64,000 bases of DNA, taken from NCBI RefSeq assembly GCF_006715085.1, contig NZ_VFMM01000004.1, positions 558,001 to 622,000 of the forward strand. The letters are read 5' to 3'. Under the pieces are notes generated by a model, which made no database searches, was not told the DNA's origin, and saw only the letters and a program-made list of their open reading frames with translations. The DNA is from Kribbella jejuensis (GTDB taxonomy: Bacteria > Actinomycetota > Actinomycetes > Propionibacteriales > Kribbellaceae). Made by a program: the position numbers and the translations under genes. How positions within the stretch are numbered: the first letter of the stretch is position 1; every line of letters starts with the position of its first letter. Positions 42,376 to 50,533 of the stretch are shown here, piece after piece.

Positions 42376-43018
42376 GGGCACTGCTGCCGAGAACACCACG
42401 AGCCAGCAGCGCGGCCTCGGTCCGGTTGGCGACGCCCAGCTTGCCGAAAACGACCGACAGGTTGTTGTTGACGGTCTTGGTGGTAAGCGCGAGGCGGCCG
42501 GCGATCGCGGTCGTCGACAATCCGCTTGCCAGCAATTCGACGATCTGCCGCTCCCGCGGCGTCAACCCGGCCAGCGGGTCGGGTGGCGCCGCGGACCGCC
42601 CGGCCAGTGCGTCGAGCACCGGCCGGGCGACACCCGATCCGAGGATCGCGTCGCCCGCGGCAACGGTCTCGATGGCGCGCACGATCTGTTGCTGCGACGC
42701 CCCTTTCAGCACGTACCCGGCAGCGCCGGCGCGGACCGCCGCCCGGACGGTCTCCTCGTCGTCGAGCATCGTCAGCATCAGCACGCCGACCGTCGGTGCG
42801 ACGCGCGCGACCTCCTGCGCCGCGGTGACGCCGTCGCCACCGGGCATGTGGATGTCCATCACGAGCACGTCCGGTTTCAGCGTCACCGCCGCCCGGACGG
42901 CCTCCGGCCCGTTCGCCGCGACGCCCACGACGGAGATCCCGTCGACCGAGGCCAGCAGCACCTGCAGCCCGTCCCGGATCACCGGATGATCGTCCGCGAG
43001 CACCACCCGGATCGTCAT
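42338..43018 (-). CDS. LuxR/NarL-type response regulator
   Basis: Starting at the ATG that overlaps the kinase stop (ATGA), the protein is 226 residues. The receiver domain has DD at 9-10, phospho-acceptor D55 in VLVMDIHMPGGDG and K105-type lysine in YVLKGAS. The C-terminal NarL/LuxR HTH (about 150-210) reads LTPRERQIVELLASGLSTTAIAGRLALTTKTVNNNLS, with VNNNLS where VKxHv is usual. It is translationally coupled to the histidine kinase and probably regulates the divergently transcribed membrane gene or ltrA. Confidence 0.9.
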   Translation of the reverse strand: MTIRVVLADDHPVIRDGLQVLLASVDGISVVGVAANGPEAVRAAVTLKPDVLVMDIHMPGGDGVTAAQEVARVAPTVGVLMLTMLDDEETVRAAVRAGAAGYVLKGASQQQIVRAIETVAAGDAILGSGVARPVLDALAGRSAAPPDPLAGLTPRERQIVELLASGLSTTAIAGRLALTTKTVNNNLSVVFGKLGVANRTEAALLARGVLGSSAPTRDRGPGGFGG

Positions 43019-45039
43019 CGCGCGGCCTCCACCGGCAGGCTGATCCGGACCTCGCCGCCGGTCGGAGCACCGGCCGCCTGCATCGTGCCGCCGAGCTCGG
43101 CCACCCGCTCGCGCATCGACGTCAGTCCGACGCCCGGGACCCACTGACCGTTGGTCGCCGGCCCGTCGTCGACGATCGCCAGCCGCAACTCCCCCGGCCC
43201 GCCGCTCATCCGGACCCGAGCGGTCCCGGCCAGCGAGTGCCGCGCGACGTTCGTCAGCGCCTCGGTGACCAGCCGGTACGCCGTGACCTCGACCGCGGCA
43301 GGCAACCCCTCCGGAACCTGCTCGGCCTCGACCGTCACCCGCAGCGGCGATCCGTCGCCGCGCCGATCGAGCAGCGCCGCGTGCCGCCGGACCGCCTCGA
43401 CCAGGCCGACCTCGTCCAGCGTCGACGGATGCAACTGGTTGATCAGCCGCCGTACGTCGGCCATCGCGCCGTCGACGGTGCTCCGGATGTCCACGCCCAG
43501 CTCGCGGACCTGACCGTCGGCGAGGTTCACCACAGCGTCGGCCCGGAACCCGATCCCGGTCAGCGCCGGGCCGAGACCGTCGTGCAGATCCCGCCGCAAC
43601 CGGCGGCGCTCCTCCTCGCGCGCCTCGACGATCTCCCGCCGGGACCGCTGCAGCGCGTCGGACATCGCCTGCGCCCGGAGCGCGACACCGAGGGGCGCCG
43701 CCATCAGCTCGAGGACGGCCCGATCCGCGGTACCCAGATGGCTTTCGCCCGCCCGGATACCGACCCGCAGTTCGCCGGCCCGCTCCCCGGCGTGCAGCAA
43801 CGGTATCGACTCCAGTGCCGACGGCCGGATGCCGTACTCGCCCCGGATCACGCCGGCGTCATCGGTGAGTGCGGCGTACGGCAACCGCAGCGCGTGACAA
43901 ACCGCAGGCAGTACGTCGGCCGGCTGCGACGCCCCGGCGAGCTGAGCCGCCACCGACCGCGCCGCGCGGACCGGATTCCCCCGATCGCCGTAGAACAGGT
44001 GGTCCACCAACCGCTGCAGCCGGACTCGCACCGGGTTGAACCCGACCGCGACGACGAGCGCCGCGAGGACTGCCGCGCCTGCGTTGAGCCGTGGCCGGAG
44101 CAGTCGGTCGGTCACCTCCACCATCCCGACGTACGTGCCGGCGACGGCGGCCGTCAGCACCAGATAAGTCACGGTCCGGGACCAGACGAGCCGGATGTCG
44201 AGCAACTGGTACCGCAGCACCGCCACCGTCATGGCCAGCGGAATCAGCGCCACCAGCGTCATCAGGATGATCGGATAGCCGATCAGCTCCACCGGCCCAG
44301 GCAGCCGTGACGACGCGATCACGGCCGCCATGACCGTTGCTGCCAGCAACAACCAGAGCAGCTGCCGGCGGGCCTGCTCGGTGCCACGCCGGTAGCGGAC
44401 CACGAGCCCGGCGAGCGCGGCCAGCAGCGTCGCGGCGAGCGCGACGTCGGACACGGCCTGCAGACCGACCTGCCCGTCCAAGGGTGGGATCCGCAGCCAG
44501 GACACGGCCCGGTCCCGCGCCTCCGGCCCGAGTTGGTGCACCGCGGCCAACGGATTGCGGTCCGCACTGAACAGCAGCACCTGCAGCGGTCCGTTGACCA
44601 GGGCAACGGCCATCGCCACGCGCCACTTCCGGCCCGGGAGCTCTCCGTCCGGGAAGAGCAGCAACGCAAGCGGGATGCACAGGGCTACCGACCACGGCCA
44701 CAGGCCCGAGTACAAGGTCGCGGGCCACCGTGCCGACCCGGTTCCCTCCAGCGCGCGGATCAGCCAGGGAGTGACGGCCGGCGTACCGGTCTGGGCGACA
44801 CCGGCTCCGAGCAACAGCCAGCCCAGCGGGTGGCCCGGCCGGTGCCAGGCGATCAGGCCACCGGACACCGCACAGCTGACACCGACCGCCAGGTTCGGGA
44901 TCAGGTAACTGTCCCGCGCCGCCGCGAAGCTCATGCCGGTCAGTACCGCGCCGACGACTGCGGCGGTCGCCTCCAGCAGGACAAGGCAGAGCGCGATCCG
45001 TACCCACGTCCTGCGATCGGTGCCCATCTCCACGCCCAT
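43015..45039 (-). CDS. sensor histidine kinase (HisKA_3 type)
   Basis: About 674 residues from the ATG at 45039; ATG 45027 and in-frame upstream starts are possible because no strong ribosome site is seen. The N-terminal half holds about ten hydrophobic segments (VLLEATAAVVGAVLTGMSFA, ... VTYLVLTAAVAGTYVGMVEV). A GAF-like segment follows (about 370-475), then the phospho-acceptor box RRLRRDLHDGLGPALTGIGF, and HATPase_c with LTNVARHS (N-box) and GVGLTSMRERVAELGGTM (G-box). It resembles sensors of membrane state, but the signal is unknown. It pairs with the regulator at 42338. Confidence 0.85.
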   Translation of the reverse strand: MGVEMGTDRRTWVRIALCLVLLEATAAVVGAVLTGMSFAAARDSYLIPNLAVGVSCAVSGGLIAWHRPGHPLGWLLLGAGVAQTGTPAVTPWLIRALEGTGSARWPATLYSGLWPWSVALCIPLALLLFPDGELPGRKWRVAMAVALVNGPLQVLLFSADRNPLAAVHQLGPEARDRAVSWLRIPPLDGQVGLQAVSDVALAATLLAALAGLVVRYRRGTEQARRQLLWLLLAATVMAAVIASSRLPGPVELIGYPIILMTLVALIPLAMTVAVLRYQLLDIRLVWSRTVTYLVLTAAVAGTYVGMVEVTDRLLRPRLNAGAAVLAALVVAVGFNPVRVRLQRLVDHLFYGDRGNPVRAARSVAAQLAGASQPADVLPAVCHALRLPYAALTDDAGVIRGEYGIRPSALESIPLLHAGERAGELRVGIRAGESHLGTADRAVLELMAAPLGVALRAQAMSDALQRSRREIVEAREEERRRLRRDLHDGLGPALTGIGFRADAVVNLADGQVRELGVDIRSTVDGAMADVRRLINQLHPSTLDEVGLVEAVRRHAALLDRRGDGSPLRVTVEAEQVPEGLPAAVEVTAYRLVTEALTNVARHSLAGTARVRMSGGPGELRLAIVDDGPATNGQWVPGVGLTSMRERVAELGGTMQAAGAPTGGEVRISLPVEAAR

Positions 45040-45178
45040 GTCCACATGGTGGGCCGTGGAACGTCCCGGTGTCTCTAGGCAGATCTCCCGGATCACCCGG
45101 GCACGCGCCCCTGCCGGTCCAGGTTCGGCGGTACTGAATCTGGAGGCACTCACAACTGCTCTCCATCAGGGGGATCCG

Positions 45179-45724
45179 ATGAACACCACTGCAACCGCCG
45201 TCCGGAGCACACCCCGCCCACTCGGCTGGACAACCGTCGTCGGCGGACTCGGCGTCACCGCGGCGGGGATTGTGGCGGCGGTCGACGCGAGCGTCGCCGA
45301 CAGCGTGTGGTTCGGCTTCGCCGGCGCGAGCGTCCTGCTCAGCACCGCCGGCGTGGTCGGGCTGCATCGCGCGGCGTCCGACGTACCGGTGGCCCGCACG
45401 GCGCTCGGTGCGGCCGCTGTCACGATGACGTTGTTCGGGCTCGCGCACTTCTACGCGGTCGTCGACCAGGACCGGGCGATTCCGTTCTTCAGCGCGTTCA
45501 TGCTGCTGTCGGCGCTCGGTCTGGTGGTCGCGGGTGTCGCGCTCGTCCGCGCCCGTCGCTGGCGTCCCACCGTCAGGGCGTTGCCGTTGGTGACCGGCCT
45601 CTGGCCGCTGACGATCCCGATCGGCCTGGCGATCGGCGACGTACCGCATTTCCTCGCGATCGCGATCTGGGGCCTCTGCTGGACGGCGATCGGCCGGATC
45701 CTGCTCGCCGGTGACCTTCGCTGA
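45179..45724 (+). CDS. small multi-pass membrane protein
   Basis: The ATG behind CAGGGGGATCCG gives 181 residues: MNTTATAVRSTPRPLGWTTV. Five to six hydrophobic segments are visible (GWTTVVGGLGVTAAGIVAAV, VWFGFAGASVLLSTAGVVGL, LGAAAVTMTLFGLAHFYAVV, FFSAFMLLSALGLVVAGVAL, FLAIAIWGLCWTAIGRILLA). I do not recognise the family. It lies divergent from the histidine kinase across 139 bp and is a likely target of that two-component system. It is followed 3 nt later by ltrA. Confidence 0.75.
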   Translation: MNTTATAVRSTPRPLGWTTVVGGLGVTAAGIVAAVDASVADSVWFGFAGASVLLSTAGVVGLHRAASDVPVARTALGAAAVTMTLFGLAHFYAVVDQDRAIPFFSAFMLLSALGLVVAGVALVRARRWRPTVRALPLVTGLWPLTIPIGLAIGDVPHFLAIAIWGLCWTAIGRILLAGDLR

Positions 45725-45727
45725 TGC

Positions 45728-46762
45728 ATGATGTCCGCCATGGCAGGCAGCAGGCGTGTCCGGGCGGTGGGGACCAGCGCGGACCAGTCGGTGACGACGC
45801 TGGAGCTGTTCTTCGATCTGGTCTTCGTGTTCGCGTTGACGCAGCTCACCGAGCTGATGGCGCACGACCTCAGTTGGCGCGGGGTCGTTCGGGGTGCGTT
45901 CCTGCTCGGACTGCTGTGGTGGAGCTGGGCGGCGTACTCGTGGGTCTGCAACATCGCCAAGGCCGACGAGGGCGCCGTTCGCACCGTGCTGCTGGGCGCG
46001 ATGGCCGCGATGTTCGTGATCGCGCTGGCGGTTCCGGAAGCGTTCGACGACCTGCCCGGCGGGCTGTCCGGTCCGGTGGTGATCGCGATCGCGTACTTCG
46101 TCCTCCGCGCAATTCACCTGGTCCTGCTCTGGCTGATTGCCGAGGGCGACCAGGTGTTGCGCCGTACGATCGCGTTCTTCGCCATCGGCAAGGTCGGCGC
46201 GGCCGCGCTGCTGCTGGTCGCCTCGCAGTACCACGGAATCACCCAGACCCTGCTCTGGGCCGGCGCACTCGCTGCGGACTACGTCTCGACGTACTTGGTC
46301 GACGCCCGCGGCTGGCGGTTCAACTCGCCCGCGCACTGGGCCGAGCGGCACGGTCTGATCATCATCATCGCGCTCGGCGAGTCGATCGTGGAGATCGGTG
46401 TCGGCGTCACCGCCCTGCCGATCTCCTGGCCGATCCTGGCGGCGTCACTGCCCGGCATCGTTCTGCTCGCCCTCGGCCTCAAGAAGATCCTCGAGTACGT
46501 CGGCGAGGACCTCGCCCGCCCGCTCCACGGCATCGGCCTGTTCGCGCTGTACGTCGGTACGGCGCTCTACCTCGCCGGCCTCGCCGCCTTCAAACGCCGC
46601 GCAATCCACCACTGGAGCCTCCCCCGGCTGATCACAGCGGCTGTCCTGCTGGTCGCCGTACCCCTGGTCCGCGGCGTACCTGCCCTCGCCCAGCTCCTGG
46701 TACTGACTGTTGCACTGACCGCTCTCGTGATCACCGAGTCCCGGACAAGCTCACGGGTATGA
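45728..46762 (+). CDS. ltrA: low-temperature-requirement A family membrane protein
   Basis: This 344-residue protein has about ten helices. The defining LtrA block is near the start: SVTTLELFFDLVFVFALTQLTELM; further family features are WWSWAAYSWVCN and LIIIIALGESIVEIGVGV with a conserved GES. The start ATG 45728 is ambiguous; ATGs at 45731 and 45740 are also in frame. LtrA was named from a Listeria mutant unable to grow in the cold, but its function is not settled. Its stop codon overlaps the left arm of the interrupted terminator. Confidence 0.88.
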   Translation: MMSAMAGSRRVRAVGTSADQSVTTLELFFDLVFVFALTQLTELMAHDLSWRGVVRGAFLLGLLWWSWAAYSWVCNIAKADEGAVRTVLLGAMAAMFVIALAVPEAFDDLPGGLSGPVVIAIAYFVLRAIHLVLLWLIAEGDQVLRRTIAFFAIGKVGAAALLLVASQYHGITQTLLWAGALAADYVSTYLVDARGWRFNSPAHWAERHGLIIIIALGESIVEIGVGVTALPISWPILAASLPGIVLLALGLKKILEYVGEDLARPLHGIGLFALYVGTALYLAGLAAFKRRAIHHWSLPRLITAAVLLVAVPLVRGVPALAQLLVLTVALTALVITESRTSSRV

Positions 46763-46775
46763 GAAAGCCCCCGTC
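46762..46775. terminator. left arm of bidirectional terminator split by the IS
   Basis: AGAAAGCCCCCGTC (46762-46775) is the exact complement of GACGGGGGCTTTCT (48247-48260). With the IS and one TCGT copy removed, the two arms are separated only by GTCGTT, restoring a perfect 14-bp stem with a 6-nt loop and CTTTCT tail, a typical shared terminator between ltrA and the converging transporter. Confidence 0.8.
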
Positions 46776-46839
46776 GTCGTTGAACCGCTCCCCAGAAGTT
46801 GGACTGAGAAATTCAGTTCTGATTCTGGGGAGCGTTCGT

Positions 46840-47337
46840 ATGGATGGACGTAGTTCGTTGTCGGTGGGGCAACGTGAGCGGGCGGTAGCGTGGTTCGAGG
46901 AGGGCTTGGGGTATCGCTCGGTGGCGGGGCTGCTGGGTGTGGCAGTCTGGCCGGTCAAGCGGCTGTATCGCCGCTGGCAGGTCTGGGGCAGAGGAGCGCT
47001 GGTGACCAAGCCGACGAAGCGCTCGTACTCGTTCGAGTTCAAGCTGGCTGTGGTGAAGAGGTTCCTGGCTGGCGAGTCGGCGACGGTACTGGCGGCCGAG
47101 TACGAGCTGTCGGCGCCGGAGTTGGTGAAGACGTGGGCGCGGACCTATCGGCGCGAGGGTGCTGACGGGCTGCGGCCGAAGCCGAAGGGCCGGCCACCGA
47201 AGGCCGCCAAGGATCCTGACGCGCCGGTCCGGCCGGAGTCGGAGTTGGAGCAGCTTCGCCGCGAGGTCGAGCGGTTGCGGGCTGAGAACGCCTATCTGGG
47301 AAAAGTACGGGCCTTGAGGGATCAAGAACGGCGGTGA
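46840..47337 (+). CDS. IS3-family OrfA
   Basis: ATG start, 165 residues. Two helix-turn-helix units are recognisable (SVGQRERAVAWFEEGLGYRSVAGLLGVAVWPVKRLYRRW and YSFEFKLAVVKRFLAGESATVLAAEYELSAPELVKTWARTY), the two-HTH arrangement of the IS150 group. A leucine-zipper-like end follows (LEQLRREVERLRAENAYLGK). It binds the IS ends. A slippery heptamer GGGAAAA at 47298-47304 lies near its end, where a -1 shift would fuse it to OrfB. Confidence 0.88.
   Translation: MDGRSSLSVGQRERAVAWFEEGLGYRSVAGLLGVAVWPVKRLYRRWQVWGRGALVTKPTKRSYSFEFKLAVVKRFLAGESATVLAAEYELSAPELVKTWARTYRREGADGLRPKPKGRPPKAAKDPDAPVRPESELEQLRREVERLRAENAYLGKVRALRDQERR
47298..47304 (+). promoter_or_regulatory. -1 ribosomal frameshift heptamer G GGA AAA
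   Basis: In the OrfA frame this reads ..CTG GGA AAA GTA.., fitting X XXY YYZ. The OrfB frame is open from 47286 to its stop, so a -1 slip here yields a full OrfAB transposase, the known expression mode of the IS3 family. Confidence 0.7.
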
Positions 47338-48188
47338 AGGTGGCCGCTGTGATCGCCCTCAAGGCTGAACATCGTCTGGACTTGCTGCTGCAGATCGCCG
47401 GGCTGGCCCGGTCCACGTTCTTCTACCACCAGGCCCGCCTGGCTCGACCGGATCCGCGGGCCGAGTTGAAGACCGCGATCACGGCCGTGTTCGAGAACAG
47501 CCACCGCCGCTACGGGCACCGGCGCGTCCACGCCGTACTGACCCGGCAGGGCTGGCGAGTGGCGAAGAAGACCGTCCTGAAGCTGATGCGCCGACTCGGA
47601 CTCCACTGCCCAGTACGACGCAAGAAGCGCTACAACTCCCACCGCGGCGAGACCGGAAGAACTGCCCCGAACCTGCTGAACCGGGACTTCACCGCGACCG
47701 CCCCGAACCAGAAATGGGTCACCGACGTCACCGAGTTCAGGGTCGGGGACCGCAAGCTCTACCTGTCGCCGGTGATGGATCTGTTCGACCACCAGATCAT
47801 CGCCTACACGATCGGCAACTCCCCGAACCTGGCCCTGACCAACAACTCGCTCCGCGAGGCCGTCGCGACCCTGGAACCCGGCCAGGCGCCGCTGGTGCAC
47901 TCCGACCAAGGCTTCCAATACCAGCACCCCACCTGGCAGCGGCTGCTCGCCGACGCCGGCGCGACCCAATCGATGTCCCGCAAAGCCAACTGCTACGACA
48001 ACGCCGTCATCGAGAACTGGTTCGGGCACCTCAAAGAAGAACTCTTCAACCACAACCGATACGCCTCCGTCGACGCGCTGGCCGAAGCACTGCACAACTA
48101 CGTCGGCTGGTACAACAACCACCGCATCTCCACACAACTCGAGGGCCTGAGCCCGGTGCACTACCGGACCCAGACCCTCGCAGCCTAG
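47334..48188 (+). CDS. IS3-family transposase OrfB (DDE)
   Basis: 284 residues from GTG 47334, overlapping the OrfA stop. The DDE catalytic triad is complete: D131 in WVTDVTEF, D191 in VHSDQGFQY and E227 in NAVIENWFGHLKEELF, with the D(35)E spacing of the family. The N-terminal HTH_21-like segment reads RRYGHRRVHAVLTRQGW. In vivo the active protein is probably the OrfAB fusion made by frameshifting; the GTG start may give a free OrfB. Confidence 0.92.
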   Translation: MKVAAVIALKAEHRLDLLLQIAGLARSTFFYHQARLARPDPRAELKTAITAVFENSHRRYGHRRVHAVLTRQGWRVAKKTVLKLMRRLGLHCPVRRKKRYNSHRGETGRTAPNLLNRDFTATAPNQKWVTDVTEFRVGDRKLYLSPVMDLFDHQIIAYTIGNSPNLALTNNSLREAVATLEPGQAPLVHSDQGFQYQHPTWQRLLADAGATQSMSRKANCYDNAVIENWFGHLKEELFNHNRYASVDALAEALHNYVGWYNNHRISTQLEGLSPVHYRTQTLAA

Positions 48189-48246
48189 AAACCCCTCTAT
48201 AACCTCTTACTTAACCAGTCCAACTTTCCGGGACCAGTTCATCGTT

Positions 48247-48260
48247 GACGGGGGCTTTCT
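48247..48260. terminator. right arm of bidirectional terminator split by the IS
   Basis: GACGGGGGCTTTCT; pairs with 46762-46775. It lies 7 nt before the stop codon end of the minus-strand ATPase gene. After insertion the arms are almost 1.5 kb apart, so the hairpin should no longer form efficiently. Confidence 0.8.
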
Positions 48261-48267
48261 GCGTGGG

Positions 48268-49332
48268 TTACGCGGTGGCGGCGGTCAGGTCGACCTTTGG
48301 CTCCGCGAAGTGGCAGGCGGCCGTGTGACCCTGGCTGGACTGCGGCTTGATCTCCAGCAGCGGTTCCTGGGTGGCGCAGATGTCCTCCGCCTTCCAGCAC
48401 CGGGTCCGGAACCGGCAGCCGCTCGGCGGGTCGATCGGCGAGGGTACGTCGCCGACCAGCCGGATCCGCTCCTTCGGCGGGACACCGCGGATCGTGCCGA
48501 GGTCCGGCGCCGCGGACAGCAGCGCCTGGGTGTACGGGTGCTGCGGCGCGTTGTAGATCTGGTCCCGGCTGCCCTGCTCGACGATCTTGCCGAGGTACAT
48601 CACCGCGACCTCGTCACAGAAATGCCGGACCACGCCGAGGTCGTGCGCGATGAACACGAACGCGATGCCGAGGTCCCGGCGCAGGTCCTCGAGCAGGTTC
48701 ATCACCTGCGCCTGGATCGACACGTCCAGCGCGGACACCGGCTCGTCGGCGATGATCACCTCGGGCTCCACCGCGAGCGCCCGGGCGATGCCGATCCGCT
48801 GGCGCTGGCCGCCGGAGAACTCGTTCGGGTACCGGTTGTGGTGCTCCGGGTTCAGGCCGACCCGCTCGAGCAGCTCCTGGACGCGGGCGAGCTCCTTGCC
48901 CTTCTTGACCAGGTTGTGCACCCGCAGCGGCGTACTGATGATGTTGCTGACCGTCTGCCGCGGGTTCAGCGAGCTGTACGGGTCCTGGAACACGATCTGC
49001 AGCTGCCGGCGGAACGGGCGCAGGTCCCGCTCCTTCAGCTGCGCGATGTCGGTGCCCTTGAACAGGATCTGGCCGGACGTCGGCGTCAGCAGCCGGGTGA
49101 TCATCCGGCCGGTGGTCGACTTACCGCAGCCGGACTCACCGACCAGGCCCAAGCTGCCACTCTGCTTCAGATCGAAGCTGACGCCGTCGACGGCCTGCAC
49201 GACCTTCTTGGTCCGGCCGAGGCCGGCGGCTTCCTTGATCGGGAAGTGCATCTTCAGGTCGCGGACCTGGAGCAGGGTCTCGCCCTTGGCGGCCGGCTTC
49301 CCGACCACGTCGGAAACGGTTGCGTCACTCAT
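48268..49332 (-). CDS. peptide-type ABC transporter ATP-binding protein (OppF/DppF)
   Basis: 354 residues from the ATG with GAGGAG 11 nt upstream (longer in-frame start rejected). Walker A GESGCGKST, Q-loop VFQDPYSSLNPRQTV, signature EFSGGQRQRIGIARAL, Walker B VIIADEPVSALDV, and the C-terminal oligopeptide-transporter extension with VGDVPSPIDPPSGCRFRTRCWKAEDICA (conserved cysteines). It is the last gene of the minus-strand transporter operon and pairs with the ATPase at 49355. Its natural terminator was interrupted by the IS. Confidence 0.92.
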   Translation of the reverse strand: MSDATVSDVVGKPAAKGETLLQVRDLKMHFPIKEAAGLGRTKKVVQAVDGVSFDLKQSGSLGLVGESGCGKSTTGRMITRLLTPTSGQILFKGTDIAQLKERDLRPFRRQLQIVFQDPYSSLNPRQTVSNIISTPLRVHNLVKKGKELARVQELLERVGLNPEHHNRYPNEFSGGQRQRIGIARALAVEPEVIIADEPVSALDVSIQAQVMNLLEDLRRDLGIAFVFIAHDLGVVRHFCDEVAVMYLGKIVEQGSRDQIYNAPQHPYTQALLSAAPDLGTIRGVPPKERIRLVGDVPSPIDPPSGCRFRTRCWKAEDICATQEPLLEIKPQSSQGHTAACHFAEPKVDLTAATA

Positions 49333-49354
49333 TGTTGTCTCCTCAGTCCCCTCG

Positions 49355-50533
49355 TCAGCCCAGTCTCGGCGCGACCTCGGTCTCGTACACCGAGACCTTG
49401 TCGTGCAGGTGACAACGGGACGTGTGGGCACCGGCGCCGTCCACCGGCAGCAGTTCCGGCAGTTGCGTCGTACAGAGCTCGCCGCTGACGCGGTCCTTGT
49501 ACGGGCAGCGCGGGTTGAACGCGCAGCCGTCGGGCAGGTTCAGCAGGCTCGGCGGCAGGCCCTTGATCGGGCGCAGCCGCTCGTTCGCGGCGGAGACGGT
49601 CGGGATCGACTCGAGCAGGCCCCAGGTGTACGGCATCCGCGGGTTCGCCAGTACGTCCTCGGCGGTGCCGTACTCGACGCAGCGCCCGGCGTACATCACC
49701 AGGACGTCGTCGGCCATCTCGGCGACCACACCCAGGTCGTGGGTGATCAGCACGATCGCGGAGCCGAACTCCTTCTGCAGGTTGTTCAGCAGGTCCAGGA
49801 TCTGCGCCTGCACCGTGACGTCGAGCGCGGTGGTCGGCTCGTCGGCGATCACCAGCTTCGGGTCGTTGATCAGGCTCATCGCGATCATCGCGCGCTGCCG
49901 CATACCGCCGGAGAATTCGTGCGGGTACTGGTTGAACCGGCGCGACGGGTTCGGAATACCGACCAGGTCGAGCATCTCCAGCGCGCGCTTCTTCGCGGCG
50001 TCCTTGGAGACCTTGTGGTGCACCCGGTACGCCTCGGTCAGCTGGTTGCCGATCGTGTACAGCGGGTGCAGCGACGACTGCGGGTCCTGGAAGACCATCG
50101 ACACCGCGTCGCCGCGGATCTTCATCAGGTCGTTCTCGCTCAGGCCGACGATCTCGTCGCCGCCGAGCCGGATCGACCCGGTGATCCGGGTCCGCTTGCG
50201 GTCGTGCAGGCCCATCACGGCCATACTCGACACCGACTTGCCGGACCCGGACTCGCCGACGATCGCCAGCGTCCGGCCGAGCGGGACCGAGTAGCTCAGC
50301 CCGTTCACCGCGCTGACCAGCCCGTCCGCGGTCGGGAACTTCACGGCCAGGTCCTCGACCACCAGGTACGGCGTCTCGCCACTGGGGTTGATCGACGCCT
50401 GGCGGCGCTCCCGGGTGGCGACCGACGGACCACGCTTGGCGGTGGTGGCGGCCTCCGGGGCAGCGGCATCACTGTCGGCCATGCTGTCCTTCCGGTCCTC
50501 GGGGTTGCGATCTTGCGGCGCGGGAGTGCTCAT
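49355..50533 (-). CDS. peptide-type ABC transporter ATP-binding protein (OppD/DppD)
   Basis: 392 residues, ATG overlapping the preceding permease stop (ATGA). Residues 1-50 form a hydrophilic extension before YLVVEDLAVKFPTADG. Walker A GESGSGKSV, signature EFSGGMRQRAMIAMSL, Walker B LVIADEPTTALDV and the cysteine-containing C-terminus (LPDGCAFNPRCPYKDRVSGELC) identify the D-type ATPase of oligo/dipeptide importers. It forms a heterodimer with the OppF-type ATPase encoded downstream. A downstream ATG (DRKDSMADSD) could be an alternative start. Confidence 0.92.
   Translation of the reverse strand: MSTPAPQDRNPEDRKDSMADSDAAAPEAATTAKRGPSVATRERRQASINPSGETPYLVVEDLAVKFPTADGLVSAVNGLSYSVPLGRTLAIVGESGSGKSVSSMAVMGLHDRKRTRITGSIRLGGDEIVGLSENDLMKIRGDAVSMVFQDPQSSLHPLYTIGNQLTEAYRVHHKVSKDAAKKRALEMLDLVGIPNPSRRFNQYPHEFSGGMRQRAMIAMSLINDPKLVIADEPTTALDVTVQAQILDLLNNLQKEFGSAIVLITHDLGVVAEMADDVLVMYAGRCVEYGTAEDVLANPRMPYTWGLLESIPTVSAANERLRPIKGLPPSLLNLPDGCAFNPRCPYKDRVSGELCTTQLPELLPVDGAGAHTSRCHLHDKVSVYETEVAPRLG

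Larger units (their letters stand above)
46781..48241 (+). mobile_element. complete IS3-family insertion sequence (IS150-like)
   Basis: 1461 bp bounded by imperfect inverted repeats: the first 26 bp (TGAACCGCTCCCC...) match the complement of the last 26 (TGAACTGGTCCCG...) at 21 positions. It begins TG and ends CA and is flanked by 4-bp direct repeats TCGT (46777-46780 and 48242-48245). It encodes OrfA and OrfB in a -1 frame relation. Both ORFs look intact, so it is potentially active. Confidence 0.9.

Noticed and set aside
46762..48260. AGAAAGCCCCCGTC arms as the ends of the IS
   Set aside because: They lie outside the TCGT duplications; the TG...CA repeats just inside fit IS3 ends better, and the outer arms rejoin as a terminator.
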